In this document: piece after piece, positions 8,890 through 17,706 of the stretch
Numbering within the stretch: position 1 is the first letter of the stretch
How the letters are laid out: every line of letters starts with the position of its first letter
NCBI RefSeq assembly: GCF_001717955.1
Contig: NZ_CP014168.1
Coordinates: 744,001 to 808,000 of the forward strand
Source of the DNA: Sphingomonas panacis
Lineage (GTDB): Bacteria; Pseudomonadota; Alphaproteobacteria; Sphingomonadales; Sphingomonadaceae
DNA length: 64,000 bases
Reading direction: 5' to 3'
Program-made: the position numbers and the translations under genes
The notes under the pieces: generated by a model
Told to the model about the DNA's origin: nothing
The model's database searches: none
What the model saw: the letters and a program-made list of their open reading frames with translations, nothing else

Positions 8890-8897
8890 CTACGTAG
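8890..8897. promoter_or_regulatory. CTACGTAG palindrome in the divergent aldehyde dehydrogenase / transpeptidase promoter region
   Basis: A perfect 8-bp palindrome lying 95 nt from the aldehyde dehydrogenase start and 83 nt from the transpeptidase start. It matches the YTACGTAR pattern also found upstream of the orphan receiver gene at 3461, suggesting one regulator for several operons. Confidence 0.35.
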
Positions 8898-8979
8898 TGC
8901 CGGCTTTCCGCCCCCCAGAGGTCCGCGCTTCGTACAAATCCCTATAGGCACGCCGCGCCCATCCGCTGATGAGACCGGG

Positions 8980-10188
8980 ATGGTACGTATCCTTCTCCTC
9001 TGCTGCATTCCGCTGTTGATTTCCGCTGCCCCAGCCGCCGATGGCGGTCAGCCGCATTGGACGCGACCACAGGCCACCCGCCTCATCGGATGGCTCAATG
9101 CGGCCGCTGACGACGGACTCGAGCCTGTCAGCTCACAAGCGAGCATCGTCCAGGCCGCGATGGATGCGGGCGAACCAGCCGCTCTCGATGCCGCCGCGTC
9201 GAGCACCGCCACGCATCTGCTCGAAGCGTACCGGCATGGCTGCTGCAACGCCGCGCTTCGAACCGGCTGGCATATCGCCGATACGACCGATCAGCCCGAC
9301 GCCGCGAAGCGCGTGGAACAGGCCGTGGCGACGGACCGGATCGACGCGCTTTTCGAATCCGCGCGTCCCGCCCACCCGTTCTATACGGCGCTTCGCACAG
9401 CCTATCACCGGGAAAGCGACTCGGCACGCCGCGCCACGCTTGCCGCCAATATGGATCGATGGCGCTGGATGCCGCGCGCGCTCGGGCCACGCTACCTGCT
9501 CGTCAATACGGCAGCCTTCGAAGCGACGCTTTGGGACGGCGGACACATGATCGGGCGATGGAAAGTGGTGGTCGGGAAGAGAGCATCGCCAACGCCCGTA
9601 TTCGCCGCGAACGTCGCGGGTGTGATCCTCAATCCCTGGTGGGAGATTCCGTCCTCGATCGCACGAGAAAGCACCGCCGCGCTGCTGCGCAACCATCCGG
9701 CCCAAGCGGCCGGGAAAGGCTATGTCCTGCAAGGCGGGCGTTATCGCCAGCGCCCAGGCCCGCACAATGCCCTCGGCCGGATGAAGCTGATCATGCCGAA
9801 CGGGTTCAGCGTGTATCTGCACGACACGCCCGACCAGAACCTCTTCGCCGAAGACGTTCGGGCCTATAGCCACGGCTGCGTCCGGGTCGGGGACGCGCTT
9901 GGCCTCGTCACCGCGCTCCTCGCGAAGCAGCCCGGCTGGAGTCGCACCGACGTGGAAGCGGCGGTCGCCACCGGCCGGACGCGCACCATCGCTCTGGCCG
10001 CGCCGATCCCGGTCTATGTCGCGTATTTCACGGCCGAGCCCGACGACATCGGCGGCATCCGCTACCTGCCTGATATCTATCATCGTGATACCGGCGCGAA
10101 GGCAGCGACCGACCGCGCCCAACCGCTGATCGGCAAGCCAGCCGGACCAGATGCTGACAAAGTGCCCCAAGGACTGGAACCGCAATGA
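8980..10188 (+). CDS. L,D-transpeptidase (YkuD / YcbB-like), exported
   Basis: 402 residues from ATG 8980, chosen because it begins a good signal peptide (MVRILLLCCIPLLISAAPAA); the open frame back to 8806 is not protein-like. After a helical region of about 170 residues comes the YkuD catalytic domain: LVNTAAFEATLWDGG, then MPNGFSVYLHDTP and SHGCVRV with the nucleophile Cys300. Such enzymes make 3-3 cross-links in peptidoglycan or attach proteins to it, in the periplasm. The stop overlaps the start of the next gene (ATGA), beginning a tightly packed four-gene run of membrane proteins. A cell-wall enzyme in this regulon would fit entry into slow growth (inference). Confidence 0.87.
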   Translation: MVRILLLCCIPLLISAAPAADGGQPHWTRPQATRLIGWLNAAADDGLEPVSSQASIVQAAMDAGEPAALDAAASSTATHLLEAYRHGCCNAALRTGWHIADTTDQPDAAKRVEQAVATDRIDALFESARPAHPFYTALRTAYHRESDSARRATLAANMDRWRWMPRALGPRYLLVNTAAFEATLWDGGHMIGRWKVVVGKRASPTPVFAANVAGVILNPWWEIPSSIARESTAALLRNHPAQAAGKGYVLQGGRYRQRPGPHNALGRMKLIMPNGFSVYLHDTPDQNLFAEDVRAYSHGCVRVGDALGLVTALLAKQPGWSRTDVEAAVATGRTRTIALAAPIPVYVAYFTAEPDDIGGIRYLPDIYHRDTGAKAATDRAQPLIGKPAGPDADKVPQGLEPQ

Positions 10189-10886
10189 CCAGACTGCCCG
10201 TTCATCGCGAACGACACCTCGTCTCCCGGATCGGATGGCTTCGTGCCGCCGTGCTCGGCGCCAACGACGGGATCGTCTCGACTGCGAGTCTCATCATCGG
10301 CGTGGCCGCCGCCGCCGCGAAACCGGGGGATATCCTGGTTGCGGGCGCCGCCGGGCTGGTCGCCGGGGCGATGTCGATGGCGGCGGGCGAATATGTTTCG
10401 GTCAGCTCGCAATCGGACACCGAACAGGCCGACCTCGCGCGCGAACGCGGCGAATTGGCGGGAGATATCGCCGCCGAGGTGAACGAGCTTGCCGGCATCT
10501 ATGTCGAACGCGGCGTGGATCCGGCGACCGCCCAGGTCGTCGCGCGCCAACTGATGGCGAAGGATGCCCTCGCAGCCCATGCCCGTGACGAACTCGGCAT
10601 CTCGCGCATCACGGCCGCACGCCCGATCCAGGCGGCCTTCACGTCCGCCGCCACCTTCACCACCGGCGCCGCGCTGCCGCTGGCGATCATATTCATCGTC
10701 CCCGGCCGATGGCTCGCGCTGGGTGAAGCCACCGGCTCACTCCTGTTCCTCGCGCTGTTGGGCGGTATCGGCGCGCGCGCCGGAGGCGCTCCGATCTGGA
10801 CCGCGACCTTGCGCGTGACCTTCTGGGGGGCGCTGGCAATGGCGTTGACCGCCGGGATCGGTATGGTCGTCGGCACGGCGGTATGA
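10185..10886 (+). CDS. VIT1/CCC1-family iron/manganese transporter
   Basis: 233 residues, an integral membrane protein of the VIT family. The first membrane segment reads LRAAVLGANDGIVSTASLIIGV, followed by AGLVAGAMSMAAGEYVSVSSQ, the conserved metal-pathway helices. A cytoplasmic acidic loop holds repeated Glu residues (ERGELAGDIAAEVNELAGIYVERG) that form the metal-binding domain in plant VIT1. Three further hydrophobic segments close the protein. It is expected to export Fe2+ or Mn2+ from the cytoplasm. The start overlaps the transpeptidase stop by 4 nt, so translation is coupled. The P-type ATPase follows 25 nt downstream. Confidence 0.9.
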   Translation: MTRLPVHRERHLVSRIGWLRAAVLGANDGIVSTASLIIGVAAAAAKPGDILVAGAAGLVAGAMSMAAGEYVSVSSQSDTEQADLARERGELAGDIAAEVNELAGIYVERGVDPATAQVVARQLMAKDALAAHARDELGISRITAARPIQAAFTSAATFTTGAALPLAIIFIVPGRWLALGEATGSLLFLALLGGIGARAGGAPIWTATLRVTFWGALAMALTAGIGMVVGTAV

Positions 10887-10911
10887 TCCCCGCCGCGCAT
10901 CGGTGCGACGC

Positions 10912-13482
10912 ATGACGGCGGCTGGGCGCGATCGGCTCAAAGGTCTGACCGCCGCGACGGCGGCGGAGCGTCTGACCGTCGAAGGCGCGAACGTATTGGC
11001 CCAGGCGCGCCGACGCTCCACGACGCGGATCATATTCGACGTGCTGCGCGAACCGATGCTTTTGCTGCTTTTGGCGGGCGGCTTCGCCTATCTGCTGCTC
11101 GGCGACCGGGCCGAGGCATTGATCCTGCTCGTCTTCGCGACCTTCTCGGTCGCCGTCACCGTCATCCAGGAAGCTCGCACGGAACATGTCCTGGACGCGC
11201 TGCGCGATCTGTCGGCTCCGCGCGCGCTGGTGATCCGGGACGGCACGCGCGTGCGCGTCGCCGGGCACGATGTCGTCCGGGACGATCTGCTGGTTCTGGA
11301 ACAGGGCGACCGGGTGGCCGCCGATGCCATCTTGGTGGAAGCGGCGGATCTCCAGACGGACGAATCGCTGCTCACCGGGGAATCGCTGCCGGTCGGCAAG
11401 ACGGTCGCCGCCGCGAACATCGCAGTCGACACCCGCCGCGCTGGTGGCGAAGGGCAACCTTTCGTGTTTTCCGGGTCGCTCGTCACACGCGGCACCGGCA
11501 TTGCCCGCGTCGTGGCGACGGGGCCACGCAGCGAAATCGGCCGGATCGGCCAGGCGCTCGTCACGCTCGACACCGAAGCGCCGCGTCTGCACCGCGAAAC
11601 GACACGGATCGTCACGTGGTGCGCGGTTGGCGGCGCCGCGGTCGCACTGCTGGTCGTACTGCTCACCGGGCTATCGGGCGTTGGCTGGATCAAGGCGGTC
11701 CTCGCCGGCATCGCGATCGGCATGTCGATGCTGCCTGAGGAATTTCCGGTCGTCCTGACGGTATTCCTCGCGATGGGCGCTTGGCGGATCGGCAGGGTCG
11801 GCGTGCTCACGCGTCGCGCGGCGGCGATCGAAACGCTTGGTTCGGCAACCGTGCTGTGTACGGACAAGACCGGCACGCTGACCGAGAACCGCATGTCGGT
11901 CGCCGAACTCTGGCTCGCATCGGGGGAGACGCTCGCACTCGCACCGGGGGCAGGCATCCCCGAAGCCTATCGCGGCCTGATCGAAACCGCCGCGCTCGCC
12001 AGCGCGGTGGAGCCGACCGATCCGATGGAGATCGCTCTTCACGCCGCGGTCGGTGCCGCCCCGGGATCGGCGGCGCCGAAGCGCGCGCTGGTTCAGGCCT
12101 ATGCGCTGCGCCCGGAGCTGCTCGCAATGTCGAATATCTGGGATGACGGCGCAGCCCTGACGATCGCCGCCAAAGGCGCCCCGGAGGCGATTGCCGGCCT
12201 TTGTCACCTGCCCCAGAAGGCTTTGGCCGAAATGACCACAGCCATCGAGGCGATGGCGGTGCGCGGGATGCGCGTCCTCGCCGTTGCCACGGCGACGCCC
12301 CGCGACCGCGACTGGTGCGAAACGCAACAGGGCTATGAGTATACGCTGAGCGGCCTCATCGGGTTGGCCGACCCCATCCGCCCCAGCGTGCCGGGTGCCG
12401 TCGCCGAATGTCGCCGCGCGGGCATTCGAGTCGTCATGATCACCGGCGACTATGCCGCCACGGCACGGTCGATCGCGGATCAGGCCGGGATCGCCACCGG
12501 CGATGTCCTTACCGGCGGCGATCTCGCCGCGCTGGACGACGCACAGCTCGTCGAGCGGTTGAAGAGCGTCACCGTCTTCGCGCGTATCATGCCCGAGCAG
12601 AAGTTGCGCATCGTGCAGGCATTCAAGGCCGATGGCGAAATCGTCGCGATGACCGGCGATGGCGTCAACGATGCGCCCTCGCTCAAGGCCGCGCACATCG
12701 GCATCGCAATGGGGAAGCGCGGCACCGATGTCGCACGGGAGGCCTCCGCGATGGTCCTGACCGACGACGATTTCGGGGCGATCGTGCAAGCGGTCCGGCT
12801 CGGGCGGCGGATCTACGACAATATCCGCAAGGCGATGTCCTTCATTTTCGCTGTTCATGTGCCGATCGCCGGATTGGCACTGCTGCCGCTGTTCTTCGGA
12901 TTGCCGGTGTTGTTCGGCCCGATCCACATCGCACTGCTCGAAATGGTGATCGACCCGGTCTGCGCGCTGGTGTTCGAGGCTGAACGCGCGGAGGACGACA
13001 TCATGCGGCGGCGCCCTCGTGATCCCGCCGAGCCACTGTTCTCCGTGCCGATGATCGTGTGGAGCGTGTTCCAAGGCGGTACCGCGTTCGCGATGCTGGC
13101 ACTGGTGTTCCTGGTCGAGCGATGGTCGGGAATGTCCGAAGACGAACTGCGCGCGGTCGTCTTCTTCGCGCTGGTCGCGGAGATCGTCGCGCTGATTCTG
13201 GTCAACCGCGCGTTCAGTACCTCGCTCGGCCAGGCGGTCGCGCGGCCCAACGCGGCGCTGCGATATGTCCTTGGCGCCATCGCGAGCGTGACCGCGGTGA
13301 TCCTGTTCCTGCCACAGTCTCAGGCCCTGCTTCAATTCGGGTCGATCCGCTGGCGCGACATGGCGCTCGCAGCCAGCCTGGGCGTGATCGTTCTGATATT
13401 GCTCGAAGGCTGCAAGCCATTCGTCCACCACCGTCTCGCCGGCAATGCGGCGAGCCGGCGCAGCCGCGTCCTGCCGGCATGA
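10912..13482 (+). CDS. Cation-translocating P-type ATPase (Ca2+-ATPase-like)
   Basis: 856 residues from ATG 10912; GTG 10903 would add three residues and neither start has a clear ribosome-binding site. Organisation is that of P2-type pumps: N-terminal cation ATPase domain, actuator motif TDESLLTGESLPV, membrane motif GMSMLPEEFPVVLT (the PEE form of the ion-site helix), phosphorylation site Asp318 in CTDKTGTLTENRM, nucleotide-domain KGAPEAI, hinge MTGDGVNDAPSLKAAHIGIAMG, and six C-terminal membrane segments. The PEEFP motif resembles bacterial Ca2+-type ATPases; the transported ion is not proven. It shares an operon with the VIT transporter and the AI-2E-type protein. Confidence 0.9.
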   Translation: MTAAGRDRLKGLTAATAAERLTVEGANVLAQARRRSTTRIIFDVLREPMLLLLLAGGFAYLLLGDRAEALILLVFATFSVAVTVIQEARTEHVLDALRDLSAPRALVIRDGTRVRVAGHDVVRDDLLVLEQGDRVAADAILVEAADLQTDESLLTGESLPVGKTVAAANIAVDTRRAGGEGQPFVFSGSLVTRGTGIARVVATGPRSEIGRIGQALVTLDTEAPRLHRETTRIVTWCAVGGAAVALLVVLLTGLSGVGWIKAVLAGIAIGMSMLPEEFPVVLTVFLAMGAWRIGRVGVLTRRAAAIETLGSATVLCTDKTGTLTENRMSVAELWLASGETLALAPGAGIPEAYRGLIETAALASAVEPTDPMEIALHAAVGAAPGSAAPKRALVQAYALRPELLAMSNIWDDGAALTIAAKGAPEAIAGLCHLPQKALAEMTTAIEAMAVRGMRVLAVATATPRDRDWCETQQGYEYTLSGLIGLADPIRPSVPGAVAECRRAGIRVVMITGDYAATARSIADQAGIATGDVLTGGDLAALDDAQLVERLKSVTVFARIMPEQKLRIVQAFKADGEIVAMTGDGVNDAPSLKAAHIGIAMGKRGTDVAREASAMVLTDDDFGAIVQAVRLGRRIYDNIRKAMSFIFAVHVPIAGLALLPLFFGLPVLFGPIHIALLEMVIDPVCALVFEAERAEDDIMRRRPRDPAEPLFSVPMIVWSVFQGGTAFAMLALVFLVERWSGMSEDELRAVVFFALVAEIVALILVNRAFSTSLGQAVARPNAALRYVLGAIASVTAVILFLPQSQALLQFGSIRWRDMALAASLGVIVLILLEGCKPFVHHRLAGNAASRRSRVLPA

Positions 13483-14558
13483 CCGGACACCCGGCAGACA
13501 AAACGCAGGCGCGCATCTTCCTGCCGTCCCTGGTTGCCGCCGCGACGGTGGCCTTTCTCTGGTTGATCGCACCGTTTTCAGGCGCGATCCTATGGGCGGT
13601 GATCGCGGCGGTGCTGTTCGAGCCGCTCAATGCGCGCATACTCGGTGCGATGCCGCGGCATCGCAGTGGCGCGGCACTGATAACCTTGCTCATCATCGTG
13701 GTCGTGGTCGTGGTTCCAGCGATGCTGCTTGCCGCAGCGCTCCTGCGCGAAGCGACGGCATTCTACAGCCGCGTGCGCGGCGGAGAGATCGATCTCGGTC
13801 GGCTGTTCGTCGAAACGCAGACGCATCTGCCCGGCTGGCTGAGAGCTTGGCTTACCGACGTCGGGATGGGAGACGTGGATGGGCTGCGTGTCAAACTCGG
13901 TCGAGGCTTCGCGAGCAGCTTTCAGACGGTGGCCGCGCAGGTTCTGAGCATCGGCCAGGGCACGCTCGGGTTCTTTGTCGCGCTTGGCGTGATGCTCTAC
14001 CTGACCTTTTTCCTGCTGCGCGACGGGCATGCGCTGGCCGCGCGGATAGAGCGCGCCATTCCGCTCACTCACGAGCAGCGTGCCGTGTTGATCGGCAAGT
14101 TCGTCGCGGTGATCCGCGCGACCATCAAGGGCAGCCTGATCGTCGCTATCCTTCAGGGTACCACCGGCGGACTCGTGTTCTGGGCCTTGGGGCTGCCCGG
14201 CGCCTTGCTGTGGGGTGTCGCAATGGGTGTCTTCTCCTTGTTCCCCGCGATCGGAACCGGTCTCGTCTGGGTTCCCGTCACGGTCTATCTGTTCGCCACC
14301 GGCGCGATCTGGCAGGCTATCGCGCTGGGAAGCTGCGGCTTCTTCATCATTAGCAGCGTTGATAATGTCGTGCGGCCGATTCTGGTGGGGCGCGATGCCC
14401 GCATGCCGGACTATGTCGTCTTGATCGCCACGCTCGGCGGGTTCGAGCTTATGGGGTTCAATGGCTTCGTGATCGGGCCGGTTATCGCGGCGCTGTTCAT
14501 GGCGGTCTGGGGCATTTTCAGTGAACCGCCCTCCGTTGACCCGGTCACCAAAACATGA
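13479..14558 (+). CDS. AI-2E family transporter (YdiK/PerM type)
   Basis: 359 residues starting at ATG 13479, which overlaps the ATPase stop (ATGA); the open frame extends back to 13059 but only as an antisense-like shadow of the ATPase. About eight hydrophobic segments: two near the N-terminus (LVAAATVAFLWLIAPFSGAI and ALITLLIIVVVVVVPAML), a hydrophilic region, then the conserved C-terminal half with VAMGVFSLFPAIGTGLVWVP and IISSVDNVVRPILVGRDARMPDYVVLIATLGG, the signature of the AI-2E exporter superfamily. Family members export small molecules or act as Na+/H+ antiporters; the substrate here is unknown. Last gene of the four-gene operon. Confidence 0.9.
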   Translation: MTGHPADKTQARIFLPSLVAAATVAFLWLIAPFSGAILWAVIAAVLFEPLNARILGAMPRHRSGAALITLLIIVVVVVVPAMLLAAALLREATAFYSRVRGGEIDLGRLFVETQTHLPGWLRAWLTDVGMGDVDGLRVKLGRGFASSFQTVAAQVLSIGQGTLGFFVALGVMLYLTFFLLRDGHALAARIERAIPLTHEQRAVLIGKFVAVIRATIKGSLIVAILQGTTGGLVFWALGLPGALLWGVAMGVFSLFPAIGTGLVWVPVTVYLFATGAIWQAIALGSCGFFIISSVDNVVRPILVGRDARMPDYVVLIATLGGFELMGFNGFVIGPVIAALFMAVWGIFSEPPSVDPVTKT

Positions 14559-15033
14559 AGGCGCTGAAATCGCATCGCTCGTGATGCCGCGCTTCATCGT
14601 GACGAATGTATCGTATGCGCGCCACGGGTCGCCGCCGAAGGGCGCAGCGATCCTCCACAGAACCCCGGACCAGAAGGCGCCGAGGATGTGATCCCCCCTC
14701 CGCCGGTGTAGTCGTGACGGTCTTGCAGATTTTGAACCAGAGGCTCCGGCACCGGCGGATCTCATCTTTGTCGTTGACGGCGCTGCGCGCTCGAACCTGG
14801 CAATGGCGCTGCGGCTAAGACGCGTGGGATACAGCCACTCGGGCGCATCTGATCAAGGATCGTCAGCCAGAACTGCGGCGGTACGGGCAGACGGCAATGC
14901 CGGCGCGCGAGCAGGAAGACCGGGCAATGCTCGAGGCGGATTGCGGAGAGCGCGCGGTAATCGACATTCGCCATCAGCGGTCTTCGGGAACAGTGACGTT
15001 CTCTTGATCCGCTTCCGGTCCGCTCTTCACCCG
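14559..15033. other. 475-nt stretch without a supported gene
   Basis: The region lies between the AI-2E-type gene and the LysR gene, which converge. Open frames on the minus strand (for example 14762-15046) contain protein-like pieces such as AIRLEHCPVFLLARRHCRL, but none has a recognisable family, ribosome-binding site or clean boundaries. It may be gene debris. No tRNA, terminator or repeat was recognised in it. Confidence 0.5.
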
Positions 15034-15921
15034 TTAAGTGTCCCAATACGGCGGATCGCCGAACGCGGCCTTCAGATGGTCGATCAATGCCCGGAGCCTC
15101 GCCGGCGGGTCATGTCGGTAGGCGATCGTGATCGGCGTGATGTCGGGGGCCAAGCCGAGATCAAGCACCTCCAAGAGGCCGGCCCGGACCGCTTGCTGGC
15201 TGTGGAACGTCGGCAACCACGCGATGCCTAGACCGGCGATGGCGGCGTCGCGCATGGCGTAGCAGGAGGTGATGCGCAGCCGCGGCGCGACCCGGGCGAC
15301 GACGCGCTCGATCTCGGCCTTGAAGGTCCAGTCGTCGGGGCCGCGTTCCATGTAATGGATCGCCTTGTGGTGCTCAAGGTCTTCTACGGTGTCGGGCCGT
15401 CCGTGACGCTCGAGGTAGGACGGCGCGGCGACGAGCGTGCGGCGGCTGATGGTAAGCTGTTCGGTTGCAACCTTTGGCAGGATTTCGGGCGCGATCCGTA
15501 CCACCGCATCGAAGCCTTGGCTCAGGTGGCTGATTCGGTCGTCGAAATCTGCTGTCACGACGACGTCTGGATAGCGATCCATGAACGTGTAGAGGATCGG
15601 CCCGAGATGCAGGTCGCCGAACGCGCGCGGGACGGCGATTCGCAGCGATCCAGCAACCTCGTCGCGCTGTCGCGCCAAATCTTCATGCGCGGCATTGGTC
15701 TCGGCAATGATCCGCCGCGCACGTGCAAGCAGCGCGGTGCCGTCGTCGGTCAGGGCCGGCTGGCGGCTATTCCGATTCAAGAGCTTTGCGCCGAGCGCAT
15801 GTTCCAGCTCGGTCAGCCTCTCACTGACCGTCGATTTCGAAAGCCGGAGCTGGCGCGCGGCCTCGTTGATCGATCCGCAATCCGCGACCGCGACGAAGGC
15901 GATAATCCCGTCAAGCTTCAT
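15034..15921 (-). CDS. LysR-family transcriptional regulator
   Basis: 295 residues. The N-terminal winged helix-turn-helix spans about 1-60 (LDGIIAFVAVADCGSINEAARQLRLSKSTVSERL-type sequence, then LGAKLLNRN), followed by the linker helix and a periplasmic-binding-like effector domain from about residue 90 (GSLRIAVPRAFGD). The closest style is the DsdA/GcvA/AaeR-like subgroup common in proteobacteria. It is divergent from the alpha/beta hydrolase gene with about 107 nt between starts, the classic arrangement for a LysR regulator and its target, so it probably controls the hydrolase-cupin pair. The inducer is unknown. Confidence 0.93.
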   Translation of the reverse strand: MKLDGIIAFVAVADCGSINEAARQLRLSKSTVSERLTELEHALGAKLLNRNSRQPALTDDGTALLARARRIIAETNAAHEDLARQRDEVAGSLRIAVPRAFGDLHLGPILYTFMDRYPDVVVTADFDDRISHLSQGFDAVVRIAPEILPKVATEQLTISRRTLVAAPSYLERHGRPDTVEDLEHHKAIHYMERGPDDWTFKAEIERVVARVAPRLRITSCYAMRDAAIAGLGIAWLPTFHSQQAVRAGLLEVLDLGLAPDITPITIAYRHDPPARLRALIDHLKAAFGDPPYWDT

Positions 15922-16028
15922 GGTTCGCGATTCCCGGAATGTCGGTTCGGCATTTCCGACCTGTCAGAACGTTACGCTGGCGATCATACGTCGTCCGTAT
16001 CGATTGAAACCAGCGAATTAGGGGTCAG

Positions 16029-16961
16029 ATGATGAAGGCACTCGACGTTTCGGCATCGCTGGCGGCGATGGCGCTGCTCTTCGCTCCAGTCGCTGCGTGG
16101 GCCCAGGATTTCGATTTCTCCCCGGCGTTCCACACGCAGGAGATCGTGACCAACGGCACCTCGCTGCATGTCCGTATCGGCGGGAAGGGGCCAGCCGTGC
16201 TGCTGCTCCACGGATATGGCGAGACGGGTGACATGTGGGCGCCGCTCGCCCGCGACCTGATGCGCGACCATACCGTGATCGTGCCTGACCTGCGCGGCAT
16301 GGGGCTCTCGGCGAAACCGGCGGTCGGCTACGACAAGAAGACGCAGGGCATGGACATGGCGGGCGTGCTCGACGCGCTCAAAATCGGCAAGGTCGATCTC
16401 GTGACGCACGATATCGGCAATATGGTCGGTTATGCCTTCGCTGCCGAGCATCGCGATCGCGTCAAACGCTTCGTGCTGATGGACGCGCCGCTGCCGGGCG
16501 TGGGGCCGTGGGAAGAGATCCTGAAGAACCCGCTCCTCTGGCACTTTCGATTTGGCGGTCCCGACATGGAGCGTCTGGTCGCGGGACGCGAGCGGATTTA
16601 CCTCGATCGTTTCTGGAACGAGTTCTCTGCCACCCCCGCCCGGTTCAGCGAAGCCTCGCGTGAGCATTATGCCAAGCTCTACGCCGCGCCCGGCGCCATG
16701 CACGCCGGCTTCTCGCAATTCGCAGCATTCGATCAGGATGCGATCGACGACAAGGCTTTCCTCGCCGAGGGCAAGCTGGCGATGCCCGTCCTGGCGATCG
16801 GCGGTGAGAAATCGTTTGGCCCGCAGATGGCGGCGGTGATGCGTTTCGCGGCGACCGACGTGACCGAAGGCGTCGTCCCGAATTCGGGCCACTGGCTGAT
16901 GGAAGAACAGCCCGATGCAACGGTAAAGATGATCCGCGCCTTCCTGGATGCGGCCAAATGA
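16029..16961 (+). CDS. Exported alpha/beta hydrolase (epoxide hydrolase / haloacetate dehalogenase-like)
   Basis: 310 residues with a cleavable signal peptide ending VAAWAQDF. The alpha/beta fold is clear: LLLHGYGETGDMW with the oxyanion HGYG, DLRGMGLS, the nucleophile elbow VTHDIGN in which the nucleophile is Asp128 rather than Ser, and catalytic His in NSGHWLMEEQP. An Asp nucleophile places it with epoxide hydrolases, haloalkane and haloacetate dehalogenases rather than esterases. AGGGG precedes tandem ATGs at 16029 and 16032; either may be used. It overlaps the cupin gene by 4 nt and is divergent from a LysR regulator, its likely controller. Confidence 0.88.
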   Translation: MMKALDVSASLAAMALLFAPVAAWAQDFDFSPAFHTQEIVTNGTSLHVRIGGKGPAVLLLHGYGETGDMWAPLARDLMRDHTVIVPDLRGMGLSAKPAVGYDKKTQGMDMAGVLDALKIGKVDLVTHDIGNMVGYAFAAEHRDRVKRFVLMDAPLPGVGPWEEILKNPLLWHFRFGGPDMERLVAGRERIYLDRFWNEFSATPARFSEASREHYAKLYAAPGAMHAGFSQFAAFDQDAIDDKAFLAEGKLAMPVLAIGGEKSFGPQMAAVMRFAATDVTEGVVPNSGHWLMEEQPDATVKMIRAFLDAAK

Positions 16962-17425
16962 TCGCGCGCCGTTCGGGCGCCCTCGCTTCGGTCGCGTTGC
17001 TGCTGGTCGCGGCGGCGTCGCCGGATGATCTGCAGCGGCGGCTGAACCCGGAGGAGGCGCGCGCGCTCCCGGTCGTCGCGGCGGGTGCCGGCACGTCCGG
17101 CCTCCATGCGATCGCGACGCGGGTCCTCAAGGGCGATCCGGCCCGCCCCGGCCTTTACACCATTTCGATCACGGTGCCGCCCAACACAAAGATCGCCGCT
17201 CACACCCACCGCGACGATCGCACGGCGACGGTTGTCGCGGGTCTCTGGCACTTCGGGTACGGCCCGGTCGCAAAGGAGGATGCGACCCGATCGCTCGCGC
17301 CCGGCAGCTTCTATACCGAGCCGGCGGGAGACCCGCATTTCGCCTGGACGGGGTCCGAAGGCGCGACCGTTTACATCACGGGTATCGGCCCGTCCGACAC
17401 GCGGTACCTCGGCACCCCTCACTGA
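16958..17425 (+). CDS. Exported cupin-domain protein
   Basis: 155 residues with an N-terminal signal-like helix (SGALASVALLLVAAASP). A single cupin barrel follows: NTKIAAHTHRDDRTATVV carries the first metal-binding motif with paired histidines, and SFYTEPAGDPHFAW carries the second with Glu and His. The start overlaps the hydrolase stop (ATGA), so the two are co-translated and probably act on the same compound outside the cytoplasm. Small periplasmic cupins of this kind are found with many oxidoreductases and hydrolases and do not have one common reaction; the function is unknown. Confidence 0.82.
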   Translation: MIARRSGALASVALLLVAAASPDDLQRRLNPEEARALPVVAAGAGTSGLHAIATRVLKGDPARPGLYTISITVPPNTKIAAHTHRDDRTATVVAGLWHFGYGPVAKEDATRSLAPGSFYTEPAGDPHFAWTGSEGATVYITGIGPSDTRYLGTPH

Positions 17426-17706
17426 TCGAAGACTGCCCTTCCGGCATTCCGGACTTGGCGCTTGGTGAGGCATCGACCCGCTACATGGCGTCCGGGAAGA
17501 CTATGCCACTGGTAACGATCGACGAAACCGGCAAGGTCCCGGCCTGCCGGATCGTTGGAAGCGCAGGCAACGCGGCGCTCGACGCGAAGACGTGTGAGGT
17601 CGCCGACCGCGTTCGCTATCCGCCCGCACATGATGCGAGCGGCGCGCCGGCCATTAGCTCGACGATATCCCTATGGTGTGGGGTCCGGGCGACTGACGCC
17701 CCGGCC
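17426..17706 (+). pseudogene. Fragment of a TonB C-terminal-domain protein
   Basis: In frame with the codon at 17455, the translation contains VTIDETGKVPACRIVGSAG, LDAKTCEVADRVRYPPAHDASG and a final Trp-Cys, which is the C-terminal domain typical of sphingomonad TonB-like proteins (G-x-V-x2-C, LD-x2-TC, R-x-PA-D-x-SG). There is no N-terminal signal, membrane helix or proline-rich spacer, and no proper start. The frame then runs open through DNA that encodes a manA fragment on the other strand. It is therefore read as a remnant, probably left by a deletion. A short unusual stand-alone domain cannot be excluded. Confidence 0.55.

Noticed and set aside
8806..8979. N-terminal extension of the L,D-transpeptidase
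   Set aside because: The upstream codons are antisense to the aldehyde dehydrogenase leader, and the ATG at 8980 begins a proper signal peptide.
11671..13572. A 633-codon minus-strand open frame over the P-type ATPase
   Set aside because: Shadow frame; the plus strand carries all P-type ATPase motifs.
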